A stretch of 64,000 bases of DNA. It comes from Acidimicrobiales bacterium. GTDB taxonomy: Bacteria; Actinomycetota; Acidimicrobiia; Acidimicrobiales; Iamiaceae. The stretch spans positions 1 to 64,000 of the forward strand of contig DASZTW010000014.1 of the NCBI GenBank assembly GCA_035547835.1, in the 5' to 3' direction. This document shows, piece after piece, positions 16,582 to 25,560 of this stretch. Each line of letters opens with the position of its first letter. Position 1 is the stretch's first letter. Below the pieces are notes generated by a model. The model saw nothing but the letters and a program-made list of their open reading frames with translations, did no database searches and was not told the origin of the DNA. The position numbers were made by a program, and so were the translations under genes.

Positions 16582-17342
16582 CACCTCTCACGGACCGGCT
16601 CGGTCACACCTTCGGCGACCCCGCGCTGCTCGAGCGTGCGCTGACCCACCGCTCGTGGTGCGCGGAGCACCCCGGCCACCTCTCCAATGAACGTCTCGAG
16701 TTCCTCGGTGACGCCGTGCTCGGACTGATCGTCGCCGACTACGCCTTTCGGACCTATCCGGACCACGGCGAGGGATGGCTGTCGCGGGCACGGGCCTCGG
16801 TGGTGCGTGCCACTGCGCTGGCCGAGATGGCCACCGACCTCCACCTCGGCGACCACCTGCGGCTCGGCAAGGGAGAAGCGGCCTCGGGCGGGCGGGAGAA
16901 GCCGTCGATCCTCGCCGACTCGCTCGAAGCCGTCATCGGCGCCGTGTACCTCGACGGTGGGTGGAACGAAGCCCGGCGATTCGTGCTCGACCTGCTCCGC
17001 GACCGACTGGAGCAACTCGCCGACGGCGACGCCGACCAGGACCACAAGAGCCGCCTGCAGGAACTGTGCGCCCGCCTGTTCGACCACGGACCCGATTACC
17101 AACTCAGCGAGAAGGGCCCCGAGCACGACAAGGAGTTCCGGGCCGAGGTCTGGGTCGACGGTGGGGTCTGGGGCACCGGCACCGGTCGCACCAAGAAGCA
17201 AGCGGAGCAGGACGCGGCCGAACAGGCGGTCCAGCGGCTCAGCGAAGTCCACGCCCAACATCTCCCACCCGATGTCGTCAACGGCACGTTGGCGCCGGAT
17301 CACGAACCCACCCCCCGACGCGACGAGACGACAGATGCCTGA
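16578..17342 (+). CDS. rnc: Ribonuclease III
   Basis: Double-strand-specific endoribonuclease that processes rRNA precursors and structured mRNAs. It has 254 residues. The catalytic signature NERLEFLGDAVLGL is at about residues 37-50, with the second acidic cluster in DSLEAVIGAVYLDGG. The C-terminal dsRNA-binding domain ends with GTGRTKKQAEQDAAEQAVQ. The start is TTG inside the acpP stop overlap (TTGA), with CGGAGG just before it. A disordered tail extends about 30 residues beyond the binding domain and overlaps the next gene by 8 bases. Confidence 0.96.
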   Translation: MTPLTDRLGHTFGDPALLERALTHRSWCAEHPGHLSNERLEFLGDAVLGLIVADYAFRTYPDHGEGWLSRARASVVRATALAEMATDLHLGDHLRLGKGEAASGGREKPSILADSLEAVIGAVYLDGGWNEARRFVLDLLRDRLEQLADGDADQDHKSRLQELCARLFDHGPDYQLSEKGPEHDKEFRAEVWVDGGVWGTGTGRTKKQAEQDAAEQAVQRLSEVHAQHLPPDVVNGTLAPDHEPTPRRDETTDA

Positions 17343-18174
17343 GCTTCCCGAGATCGAGACCCTCCGCCACGACCTCGAACGTGAGGTCGGCGGCAAGCGG
17401 ATCAAGTCCGTGGAGGTGAACAGCGCCAAGGTCGTGAGCCGCCACGCCAACCGCAAGCAGTTCGCCGGCCACCTCGAAGGGGTGAAGATCAACAGCGTCC
17501 GGCGCCGCGGCTCGATCCTCCTGGTGCCGCTCGACACCGACGAGACCTTGATCATCGACCTGCGCGCGGGCGGGCGGCTGCGGCGGGCTGCGGCCCGCGA
17601 GGAGGTCGAGCCCAAGACCCAGATGGTCGTCACGTTCACCCAGGGCGGTCAGCTCCGCCTCATCGACAAGGCCGACGGCGCGGCGCAGCTGTTCGTCGTC
17701 CCGAGCGACCAGGTCGACGAGGCGCTGCCAGAGCTCGCAGAGCTCGGCGTCGATCCGGTGGCCGAGCCGGTGTCGTGGGTGACCTTCGGCGAACTGTTGC
17801 ACCGCAACAAGTTGAAGCTGAAGAACTTCCTCACCGACCAGACCGTCGTCGCCGGCCTTGGCCCCGTGTACAGCGACGAGATCCTGTACGAAGCGGGGCT
17901 GCGGCCCGATCGCATGTCGAACGAGCTCTCGTCACAGGAGATCCGCCGCCTGTACCGGGCCGTGGTCGAGATGATGCACGAAGGGATGAAGCACCGAGGT
18001 GTCACGCTCGACGACGACGGGTTCCTCGACCTTGCCGGCAAGCCCGGCGGGTTCACCGAACTGCTCAACGTGTACGGGCGCGACGGGCTGGCGTGCCGCC
18101 GGTGCCGGGCGGTGATCTCGAAGCGGAAGATGGCCGGCACCACCGTGTACCTGTGTGAGCAGTGCCAAGTCTGA
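17335..18174 (+). CDS. Divergent Fpg/Nei-family protein with substituted DNA-contact residues
   Basis: Family assignment is clear: 279 residues, N-terminal PELPEIE with the catalytic Pro and Glu, the H2TH region, and a C-terminal zinc finger with C254, C257, C274 and C277. Compared with E. coli Fpg, the Lys57 position is Ser60, the void-filling Met is Ala78, the PRRFG loop reads KADGA (112-116), the Asn of GVGNIY is Pro177, and the zinc-finger Arg is Thr269. These residues contact the flipped base, phosphates and opposite strand. It may therefore have changed specificity or lost glycosylase activity, though Pro1/Glu2 chemistry is retained. It overlaps rnc by 8 bases and occupies the mutM position of the actinobacterial rnc-mutM-smc cluster. 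Confidence 0.85.
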   Translation: MPELPEIETLRHDLEREVGGKRIKSVEVNSAKVVSRHANRKQFAGHLEGVKINSVRRRGSILLVPLDTDETLIIDLRAGGRLRRAAAREEVEPKTQMVVTFTQGGQLRLIDKADGAAQLFVVPSDQVDEALPELAELGVDPVAEPVSWVTFGELLHRNKLKLKNFLTDQTVVAGLGPVYSDEILYEAGLRPDRMSNELSSQEIRRLYRAVVEMMHEGMKHRGVTLDDDGFLDLAGKPGGFTELLNVYGRDGLACRRCRAVISKRKMAGTTVYLCEQCQV

Positions 18175-18230
18175 GGTCGGTGGCCGAAAGTCACGGCACC
18201 GCCCGTCGGGTGTGATCGACTGGTCCCCGG

Positions 18231-21200
18231 ATGTTCCTGAAATCCCTCACGCTGAAGGGCTTCAAGTCCTTTGCCGACGCGACCGTCCTCGAGCTGCAAC
18301 CCGGGGTGTGCGTGGTCGTCGGTCCGAACGGCAGCGGCAAGTCCAACGTGGTCGACGCGATCGGCTGGGTGCTCGGTGCCCAGGCGCCCTCCGCCGTCCG
18401 ATCCCAGAAGATGGACGACGTCATCTTCGCCGGCACGTCGAAGCGCCAGGCGCTCGGCCGCGCCGAGGTGTCGCTGACGCTCGACAACTCGGCGGGGCTG
18501 CTCCCGATCGAGTTCTCCGAGGTCACCGTCACCCGCACGCTGTTCCGCAGCGGCGACAGCGAGTACGCCATCAACGGCGTGCCGTGCCGGCTGCTCGACA
18601 TCCAAGAGCTGCTGTCGGACTCGGGTGTGGGGCGCCAGCAGCACGTCATCATCTCCCAGGGTCAGATCGACGCCGTGCTCAATGCCCGACCCGAGGACCG
18701 CCGGCTGATCATCGAGGAAGCCGCGGGCGTCTTGAAGTTCCGCCGCCGCAAGGAGAAGGCGGAGCGACGGTTGGCCGCCACCGAAGGCAACCTCACCCGC
18801 GTCCAGGACCTGCTCCGCGAAGTCCGTCGTCAGTTGCGGCCGCTGGAGCGCCAGGCCGACGCGGCCCGCCGCCATGGTCAGGTCGTCGCCGAGCTCCAGG
18901 CGTTGCGGGTGTACGTGGCTGGTCGGGAGCTGAACCAGTTCGAGACCCGTCTCGGCCGCGCCACCGCGCAGCGCCAAGAGCTCGGCGCCGCGGAGCGCGA
19001 CCTCCGCGCGCGGCTCGCCGAGCTCGACACGAACGTGCTCGCGGCGGAGCGGGAGCTGTCGAACCAGGGTGGCGACGACCTCGGCGACGCGCTCGTCCGG
19101 TTCGAGGCGCTGCGGGAGAAGGCCCTCGGGCAGACCGCAGTGCTGGCGGAACGCCGGCGCGGCATCGACCGGGCGCGAGAAGCGTTCGTCGACCAGGCCG
19201 TGGTGGCCACCCTCGAAGCGGAAGCCGCGCGGCTGCGGCGCGACCTCGACGAGCTCGGCCAAGGCGAAGCCGCGCTGGCGGCCAGGTTCGAAGAGCTGGC
19301 CGAGGCCGAAGCCGGTGTCGACGACCAGCGCACCCTGTTCGCCGAGCAGTGGCCCGAGTCGTTGCCGGTGCCGACCAGCCAAGCTGCCGAGGTCCGCGGC
19401 GAGCTGGCGGCCTTGCAGGCCGGGGCCGATCGCACGACCAGCGAGGCGGCCCGCATCCGCACCCGGGTGGCCACCCTGGCCGACAAGCGTGCGCGGTTGA
19501 CCACCGAGGTCGAGGAGCTGCGCACCGAGCACCAGCAGCTCGAGGCCAGCGAGTCGGAGCTCCGGGCCGAGGCGGAGGCGGCCGCCGGCCGTCGACGCGA
19601 GGCCGACGCGGCGCTGGCCGCCGCCGACGACGCGCGCCGCGCGGCCGAAGGCGGGCACCACCGGTGGACGGCACGCGCCGATGCCCTGGCGCAAGCCCTC
19701 GAGTCAGCCCGGGCGCGAGCCGGAGCGGAGCAGTTGGCCGGCGTCGACGGTGTGGTGGGGACGTTGCTCGACCTGGTCGCGATCGACGACGGATGGGAGC
19801 TGGCGTTCGAGGCTGCGGCGGGCGCGGCCATCGGCTCGGTGGTCGTCGACGACGTGGCCGCCGGTCGGCGCGCGCTCGACGCGCTGCACCACGCAGGGTC
19901 GCCGGGCGCCGTGCTGGCGCTGGGCGCCGCGCTCGAGCCCGCTGGTGGTGGATCGGGGTCGACCCTTCCCGGCACGCCGCTGCGTCGCCACGTCCGAGCG
20001 ATGCGGCCCGACGTCGAGCGGCTGCTCGATGCGCTGCTCGCGTCGGCCGTGGTGGTCGACGACTGGACTGCGGGCATCGATCTCGTGCTGGTGCACCCTG
20101 GCGCCGTCGCCGTCACCCGCGCCGGGGATCACATCGCCAGCACAGGTTGGCGTCTCGGTGGTGGCGGCACCGGCGCCACCGGCGCAGCGCTCGACGAGGC
20201 CTGCCGCCAAGCCGAACAGGCGGCCGATGCGGTGGCCACCAGCCGGGCCGCCCTCCAGAACGCGCGCGACGCTGCAGCGCACGCGCAGGAGGAGGCAGCC
20301 CAGCGGGCCAAGGCGTTCGACGCGGCTGCGCACCGCCTGCGGGCCATCGCCGACACGCTGCCTCGTCTCGAACGCGAGCTGGCCGACGGTCAGCGGGAAG
20401 CGGAGGCGCTCGAAGCGCAGCTCGCCGAGTCGACCCGCGGCGCCGAGCGCGCCGCCACCCGCTTGGGTGAGCTCCAGATCCTCCTGCCTGAGCTCGAAGC
20501 CGCCGAGGCCAGAGCCAGCGAGCTGGCCACCGCCAAGGCGGAGGCCAAGGCCGGGCTCGAGGAGAGCTCGTCGGCGGTCGCCGCACGGCGCGCCGACCTC
20601 GACCGCCAGCGGGCCGGGATGGTGGAGCGCCGTGACTTCCTGCATGGCCGGTTGGTCGAGGTCGAACAACGACTCGAGCACCAGCGCGACGCACGGGAGG
20701 CGGCCGCGACGCGTCGCGCCGAGCTCGATCAGCAACAGCTCGCGGTCGACCGGCTCGCCGCCTGGGTGGCCACGCGCGAACAAGCCATCGACAGCGAGCT
20801 GACCGGCCTGCGCGAGCGCCGGCGCCGTCAGTCGGAAGCGGCGCGCGCGGCCGCTGCCCGGCTCGACACGCTGCGCAAGGAGCGCGCCGAGGCCGAGCGT
20901 GAGCTCGAGGCGCACCGCGAGCGTCAGCGCCGCGCCGAGCTCGACGAGACCGAGCTGCGGCTCCGCTTGGAGCAAGCGGTCGAGTCGTGCCGCCGCGACC
21001 TCGACACCGAGCCGTCAGCAGCGATGGCCGCAGCCGAGCCCGAGCTGCCCGAGGGCACTTCGGCGGCAGCCCGCATCCGCGAGCTCGAGCGCGACTTGCG
21101 GATCATGGGTCCGATCAACCCGCTCGCGCTCGAGGAGTTCGAAGCGCTCCAGGAGCGGCACGTCTTCCTGGAAGGGCAGCTCGACGACGTCAAGACCTCG

Positions 21201-21698
21201 CGTCGTGAGCTCGCCAAGGTCATCAAAGCGATCGACGCCGAGATCGTCAGCGTGTTCGCCGCCGCCTACGCCGATGTCGAGTCCAACTTCCGCGACTTGT
21301 TCTCCACGCTGTTCCCCGGTGGCAGCGGCCGGTTGCGGCTCACCGAGCCCGACAACTTGCTCGACACGGGTGTGGAGGTCGAGGCCCGGCCGTCGGGCAA
21401 GAACGTCCGCAAGCTGTCGCTGCTGTCGGGTGGCGAACGTTCGCTCACCGCGCTGGCGTACCTGTTCGCCGTCTTCCGCGCACGGCCGTCGCCCTTCTAC
21501 GTGATGGACGAGGTGGAAGCGGCGCTCGACGACGTGAACCTGCACCGCTTCCTCGACTTGGTGGCCGAGTTCCGCGCCGAGGCGCAGCTGATCATCGTGA
21601 GCCACCAGAAGCGCACGATGGAAGCGGCCGACGTGCTGTACGGCGTCACGATGCAGCCCGGTGGCTCGTCTCGGGTGTTGTCCGAAAGAGCGTCCTGA
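18231..21698 (+). CDS. smc: Chromosome segregation protein SMC
   Basis: ATPase that loads onto DNA with ScpA/ScpB and organises the chromosome. It has 1155 residues. Walker A is VVVGPNGSGKSN near residue 28, followed by two long coiled coils (about 160-500 and 660-1000). They flank a hinge with the GVDGVVGTLLDLV start near residue 505 and conserved glycines. The C-terminal signature LLSGGERSLTALAYLFAV and Walker B YVMDEVEAALDD are intact. The 56-base gap before the ATG lacks a strong promoter, so co-transcription with the upstream gene is likely. In most relatives ftsY follows directly; here a block of six other genes intervenes. Confidence 0.97.
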   Translation: MFLKSLTLKGFKSFADATVLELQPGVCVVVGPNGSGKSNVVDAIGWVLGAQAPSAVRSQKMDDVIFAGTSKRQALGRAEVSLTLDNSAGLLPIEFSEVTVTRTLFRSGDSEYAINGVPCRLLDIQELLSDSGVGRQQHVIISQGQIDAVLNARPEDRRLIIEEAAGVLKFRRRKEKAERRLAATEGNLTRVQDLLREVRRQLRPLERQADAARRHGQVVAELQALRVYVAGRELNQFETRLGRATAQRQELGAAERDLRARLAELDTNVLAAERELSNQGGDDLGDALVRFEALREKALGQTAVLAERRRGIDRAREAFVDQAVVATLEAEAARLRRDLDELGQGEAALAARFEELAEAEAGVDDQRTLFAEQWPESLPVPTSQAAEVRGELAALQAGADRTTSEAARIRTRVATLADKRARLTTEVEELRTEHQQLEASESELRAEAEAAAGRRREADAALAAADDARRAAEGGHHRWTARADALAQALESARARAGAEQLAGVDGVVGTLLDLVAIDDGWELAFEAAAGAAIGSVVVDDVAAGRRALDALHHAGSPGAVLALGAALEPAGGGSGSTLPGTPLRRHVRAMRPDVERLLDALLASAVVVDDWTAGIDLVLVHPGAVAVTRAGDHIASTGWRLGGGGTGATGAALDEACRQAEQAADAVATSRAALQNARDAAAHAQEEAAQRAKAFDAAAHRLRAIADTLPRLERELADGQREAEALEAQLAESTRGAERAATRLGELQILLPELEAAEARASELATAKAEAKAGLEESSSAVAARRADLDRQRAGMVERRDFLHGRLVEVEQRLEHQRDAREAAATRRAELDQQQLAVDRLAAWVATREQAIDSELTGLRERRRRQSEAARAAAARLDTLRKERAEAERELEAHRERQRRAELDETELRLRLEQAVESCRRDLDTEPSAAMAAAEPELPEGTSAAARIRELERDLRIMGPINPLALEEFEALQERHVFLEGQLDDVKTSRRELAKVIKAIDAEIVSVFAAAYADVESNFRDLFSTLFPGGSGRLRLTEPDNLLDTGVEVEARPSGKNVRKLSLLSGGERSLTALAYLFAVFRARPSPFYVMDEVEAALDDVNLHRFLDLVAEFRAEAQLIIVSHQKRTMEAADVLYGVTMQPGGSSRVLSERAS

Positions 21699-21728
21699 CG
21701 CTTCCGGGCGCGTGGCCTGGCGGCTCGG

Positions 21729-22694
21729 TCAGGGCAGGCGGTTGAACCACGCCAGCGACAGGCCCGACGCGGCCAGCAGCAACACGATGCCGCCGCCCAC
21801 GAACCAGGCTGTCAGGTCCGACGGCACGTGCAGGTAGCCGATCGACTTGCCGATGTCGTGGTACACGTTGCGGATCTGAGTCGAGTTCTCCGCCGTGAAC
21901 GCCCGCCCGCGGGTGGCCGCCGCGATCGCCGCGAGCGCGTCCCGGTCGACCGACACGTCGGCGATTTCGCCGTTCACCTCGATCGTGGCTCCTTGCTGGC
22001 CGAACGCGATCGTCTCGACCGGCACGTGCTGGGCCCTGGCGTCGCGCGCAGCGGTCGCGTTGCTCGTGCCAACGGTGGTCGTGCCGTCGGACAGCAAGAC
22101 GATGTAGGCCGGCACGCGCTCGCCGTTGGGGGCGGGCGGTGCCGATTCGATCGCGTCGAGGCTGGTCTCGATGGCATCGCCGATGGCAGTGGATTCGCCC
22201 AGCCGTAGCTGTGCGATGTGGTCGCGCACCGTGGTGCGGTCGGTGGTCGGCGCGACTTCGAGCGTGGCGTGACCGTTGAAGGACACGAGCCCCACGTTGA
22301 GGTCCTTGGGTACGACGTCGAGGAACGCGGTGGCCGCGGCTTTCGCGGCGGCGAGGCGGTTCGGCTGCACGTCGGTGGCCTTCATCGACAGCGACGTGTC
22401 GATGGCGAGCATGACCGTGGCCCGGTTCTTGGGGATCCGGCGCTGGTGAAAGGGGCCGGCCACCGCGAACACGAGCAGCACGAGCGCGCCGAGGTAGATG
22501 GCAGCAGGCGCGTGGCGGCGCCACCCGGGACGTTGCGGCGCCACGCTGTCGAGCAGCTCCAGGTTGGTGAATCGCACCGTGTAGCGCGGGCGGCGCGACT
22601 GGAGCGCGAGGTAGCCGGCGGCCACGCCGGCCACGACCACGAGGAGCCACAGCCAGCCGGCGCGATGGAACGAGAGTGCGACGAGGGTGCTCAC
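21729..22694 (-). CDS. VWA-domain membrane protein (BatA-like)
   Basis: A 321-residue protein with two N-terminal hydrophobic segments (about residues 11-28 and 60-78), a von Willebrand factor A domain with MIDAS motif IDTSLSMKATD near residue 92, and a C-terminal membrane segment near the end (FVGGGIVLLLAASGLSLAWF). The topology and the MoxR-DUF58-VWA order match Bat-type modules, which act with a MoxR AAA+ ATPase in metal-dependent protein maturation or envelope stress. Function in this organism is unknown. GTG start, overlapping the DUF58 stop (GTGA). Confidence 0.88.
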   Translation of the reverse strand: MSTLVALSFHRAGWLWLLVVVAGVAAGYLALQSRRPRYTVRFTNLELLDSVAPQRPGWRRHAPAAIYLGALVLLVFAVAGPFHQRRIPKNRATVMLAIDTSLSMKATDVQPNRLAAAKAAATAFLDVVPKDLNVGLVSFNGHATLEVAPTTDRTTVRDHIAQLRLGESTAIGDAIETSLDAIESAPPAPNGERVPAYIVLLSDGTTTVGTSNATAARDARAQHVPVETIAFGQQGATIEVNGEIADVSVDRDALAAIAAATRGRAFTAENSTQIRNVYHDIGKSIGYLHVPSDLTAWFVGGGIVLLLAASGLSLAWFNRLP

Positions 22695-23629
22695 CGGCGT
22701 GCCGCTCCGGTGACGTGGCGGCGGCGCCGGTCGACGAATCGGACCAGGTCGTGCAGCCAGTCGCTGTCGGTGCGCAGCACCAGGTGGTCGGCACCGGCCT
22801 CGCGCATGGCGTGGGCGTTGCGTTCTCGTTGCGCACGGGCCGCGTCGGCGTAACGGCGCCGGAGGTCGGGCGAGGTGCGCACCTCGCGGTGGGCGCCGGT
22901 CTCCGGGTCGACCAGGTCGAGTGTCCCGACGTCGGGCAGCTCCAGCTCGCGGGGATCGATGACCTCGACACACAGCGCTTCGTGGCGGGAGCTGACGGCG
23001 CGCAGCGCACGAGTCCAGGTGGGTGGTGCCAAGAAGTCGGAGATGACGACGACAAGGCCGCGCCGGTTCGCGGAACGGCCGAGCCGGCCGATGCCGTCGG
23101 CCAGGTCGGTGGACCCCTCAGGCGCCCGGCGCCGGTCGGCCACCTGGTGCAGCAGCGCCATCAAGTGCCCTCGGCCGGCGCGGGCCGGCACGACAGTGAC
23201 ACCCCTCGGGTCGAGCAGCAGGGCGCCGATGCGGTTGCCGGTGTGGTGCGTGAGGAAACCGATCGCAGCCGCGGCGGCCACCGCGAGATCGCGCTTCTCA
23301 CAGCTGGCCGTCCCGAAGTCGAGGCTGGGGGACAGGTCGATCAACAACCACGTCTCGAGCTCGCGGTCGGCGATCGTCTCGCGGATGTAGGGCTCCTGCA
23401 GTCGGGCGGTGACGTTCCAGTCGATGCGACGGACGTCGTCGCCGGGCTGGTACGCCCGGGTCTCGCCGAGCTCGGTGCCGTGCCCGGGCACGAGTCCCTG
23501 GTAGTTGCCGTGGAGCACACCTTCGAGCCGGCCGGCGATGGCGAGCTCGAGGCGCCGCAGCAGCTCCTCGGTCGACGCCTGGCCGAGGTGCGGCGGCGCG
23601 GCACCCGGCCGTGTGGGGACGGAGCTCAC
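22691..23629 (-). CDS. DUF58 domain protein
   Basis: A 312-residue protein with the DUF58 hallmark GETRAYQPGDDVRRIDWNVTAR around residue 55 and a VWA-like fold after it (WLLIDLSPSLDFG). It has no membrane segment in this version. DUF58 proteins are nearly always encoded beside a MoxR ATPase; they are thought to be its partners or clients. Starts at GTG overlapping the MoxR stop. The role is inferred from genomic association only. Confidence 0.9.
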   Translation of the reverse strand: MSSVPTRPGAAPPHLGQASTEELLRRLELAIAGRLEGVLHGNYQGLVPGHGTELGETRAYQPGDDVRRIDWNVTARLQEPYIRETIADRELETWLLIDLSPSLDFGTASCEKRDLAVAAAAAIGFLTHHTGNRIGALLLDPRGVTVVPARAGRGHLMALLHQVADRRRAPEGSTDLADGIGRLGRSANRRGLVVVISDFLAPPTWTRALRAVSSRHEALCVEVIDPRELELPDVGTLDLVDPETGAHREVRTSPDLRRRYADAARAQRERNAHAMREAGADHLVLRTDSDWLHDLVRFVDRRRRHVTGAARR

Positions 23630-24687
23630 CGGTAGGAGTGCCCCAGCGCGGGTGGCGGCGGCACGTGCCCGTTGGGCGCCACCCGGCCGTCGGCGGCGAG
23701 GCGCGGCGCCGGCACCGTGGAGAGCACTTTGGCCACGAGCTGATCGGCCACCACTTGTTGCGCCAGCGCCTCATACGACATCACCAGGCGGTGGCGGAGG
23801 ACGTCGGGAGCCACGTCGTAGACGTCCTGCGGCAGCACGTGGGCCCGACCGCGGATCAGTGCCAGCGCGCGGCCGGCCGCGACGAGACCGAGCGTGGCCC
23901 GGGGGCTGCACCCATACGTGAGGAACTGCTCGATCTCACCGACCCGGTAGCGGACCGGGTCGCGGGTGGCCATCACGAGGTTGACGGCGTACTCGACGAC
24001 GGAGGGGTCGATGTAGATGTCGTCGGCGGCCGACTGGAGGCTCACGAGCTGCTCGGGGGTGAGGACCTGGCGCGCTTCGGGGGGCCGCACACCCATCCGG
24101 TAGACGATCTCGGCTTCCTGCTCGGCAGTGGGGTGATCGACCAGCACCTTCATCAAGAAGCGGTCGCGTTGTGCCTCCGGGAGCGGATACACGCCTTCCT
24201 GCTCGATCGGGTTCTGGGTGGCGAGGACCAGGAACGGCTCGGGCACCTCGAACGTCGTGCCGCCGATCGACACGTGGTGCTCGGCCATCACTTCGAGCAG
24301 GGCGGACTGGACCTTGGCCGGCGCCCGGTTGATCTCGTCGGCGAGCACGAAGTTCGCGAACACCGGGCCCGGCTCCACGTCGAACGCCTCGGTGGACGCC
24401 CGGTAGATGCGCGTGCCCACGACATCGGCGGGCAGCAGGTCGGGGGTGAACTGGATGCGGTGGAACGTGCCGCCGACCGTCCGGGCCAGCGTCTCGGCGG
24501 CGAGGGTCTTGGCCAGCCCGGGCAGCCCCTCGAGGAGGCAGTGGCCCCGCGCGAGGAGGCAGACCACGAGGCGCTCGACCACCCGCTCCTGACCGACGAT
24601 CACCCGCTCCACCTCGCTCATCGTCGTGCCGAGCAGCTCGGCGGGTCGGCTGGTGGTCGTGTCCAAGAGTTCGCTCCAGAGTCGCAC
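23626..24687 (-). CDS. MoxR-family AAA+ ATPase
   Basis: A 353-residue AAA+ ATPase of the MoxR type, probably a chaperone for the DUF58/VWA partners encoded just downstream. Walker A is GLPGLAKT at 54-61, Walker B is VLADEINRA, and sensor regions such as VLATQNPIEQEGVYPLPEAQRDRF are typical of MoxR. GTG at 24687 is used; an in-frame ATG at 24621 (MSEVERVIVGQ) is a possible alternative. It is divergent from the response-regulator gene, with a 128-base intergenic region. First gene of a three-gene coupled operon. Confidence 0.93.
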   Translation of the reverse strand: MRLWSELLDTTTSRPAELLGTTMSEVERVIVGQERVVERLVVCLLARGHCLLEGLPGLAKTLAAETLARTVGGTFHRIQFTPDLLPADVVGTRIYRASTEAFDVEPGPVFANFVLADEINRAPAKVQSALLEVMAEHHVSIGGTTFEVPEPFLVLATQNPIEQEGVYPLPEAQRDRFLMKVLVDHPTAEQEAEIVYRMGVRPPEARQVLTPEQLVSLQSAADDIYIDPSVVEYAVNLVMATRDPVRYRVGEIEQFLTYGCSPRATLGLVAAGRALALIRGRAHVLPQDVYDVAPDVLRHRLVMSYEALAQQVVADQLVAKVLSTVPAPRLAADGRVAPNGHVPPPPALGHSYR

Positions 24688-24744
24688 AGAGGGCGGTTGG
24701 TGGGTGTTGGCGCGGCCGGCAGGCGCCCTTACCCGCCGTCACAG

Positions 24745-24750
24745 AGCGTA
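24745..24750 (-). promoter_or_regulatory. -10-like element for the MoxR operon
   Basis: TACGCT on the minus strand, about 58 bases from the GTG start, within the divergent region shared with the response-regulator gene. Motif-based and tentative. Confidence 0.3.
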
Positions 24751-24802
24751 AAGCTCCCCGCTCGGCTTTCGGGCGCGGACGCCGGTCCGCGGTCGATCCG
24801 GT

Positions 24803-24808
24803 TACCGT
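24803..24808 (+). promoter_or_regulatory. -10 element of the response-regulator gene, leaderless
   Basis: TACCGT followed by 7 bases and the ATG at 24816, without a ribosome-binding site. Confidence 0.5.
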
Positions 24809-24815
24809 CACCGCG

Positions 24816-25556
24816 ATGCGTTTGCTGGTGGTGGAAGACGAGGTCGACCTCGCCGACGCGCTCGGTCGCGGGTTGCGTCGTGACGGCTACGCGGTCGATG
24901 TGGTGAACAGCGGTGCTGATGCGCTCTCGCGCCTGGCGATCGCGCCCTACGACCTGGTGTGCCTCGACTTGAACCTCCCTGACATGGACGGCTTGGAGGT
25001 GTGCCGGCGCCTGCGCACCGAGCCCGAGTACCACCCGGATGAGGGCCAGCCCGCCGCACGCGTGCTGATGTTGACCGCCCGGGATCGACTCGACGACCGC
25101 GTGGCCGGTCTCGACGAAGGGGCCGACGACTACCTGGTCAAGCCGTTCGCGTTCGACGAGCTGCGAGCCCGCGTCCGCACGCTGTTGCGCCGCGACGCGG
25201 GCAAGAGCGGCGCAGTGCTGCGGGTCGGCGACCTCGTCCTCGACACGGCGCGGTTCGAGGCGGAGCGGTCGGGGCGCCCGCTCGAGCTGACGGCGAAGGA
25301 GTTCGCGCTGCTGCGCTACTTCATGACGCACGCCGGTGAAGTGCTCTCCCAGGAGCACTTGTTGGAGCATGTCTGGGACGAGCACGCCGATCCGTTCACG
25401 AACACCGTGCGCGTCACGGTCGGGACGTTGCGGCGCAAGCTCCTCGGCGACGGCGACGACCAGCCCATCGAGACGGTGGTGGGCGCCGGGTACCGGCTCC
25501 GTGACGTGCCGGCCACTTCCACCAGCGACACGACCGATCCTGGCCGCGAGCAGTGA
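24816..25556 (+). CDS. OmpR/PhoB-type response regulator
   Basis: A 246-residue two-component regulator. The receiver domain has acidic residues D8/D11, phospho-acceptor D51 (LVCLDLNLPDMDG), the switch stretch MLTARD and the lysine in YLVKPF. A 10-residue insertion (about EYHPDEGQPA) lies before the fourth strand. The C-terminal winged helix of the OmpR class includes LTAKEFALLRYFM and VGTLRRKL and ends with the wing motif VVGAGYRL. It is followed four bases later by its histidine kinase gene. The target genes are unknown; neighbouring HtrA and MoxR genes suggest an envelope-stress role. Confidence 0.94.
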   Translation: MRLLVVEDEVDLADALGRGLRRDGYAVDVVNSGADALSRLAIAPYDLVCLDLNLPDMDGLEVCRRLRTEPEYHPDEGQPAARVLMLTARDRLDDRVAGLDEGADDYLVKPFAFDELRARVRTLLRRDAGKSGAVLRVGDLVLDTARFEAERSGRPLELTAKEFALLRYFMTHAGEVLSQEHLLEHVWDEHADPFTNTVRVTVGTLRRKLLGDGDDQPIETVVGAGYRLRDVPATSTSDTTDPGREQ

Positions 25557-25560
25557 GACG

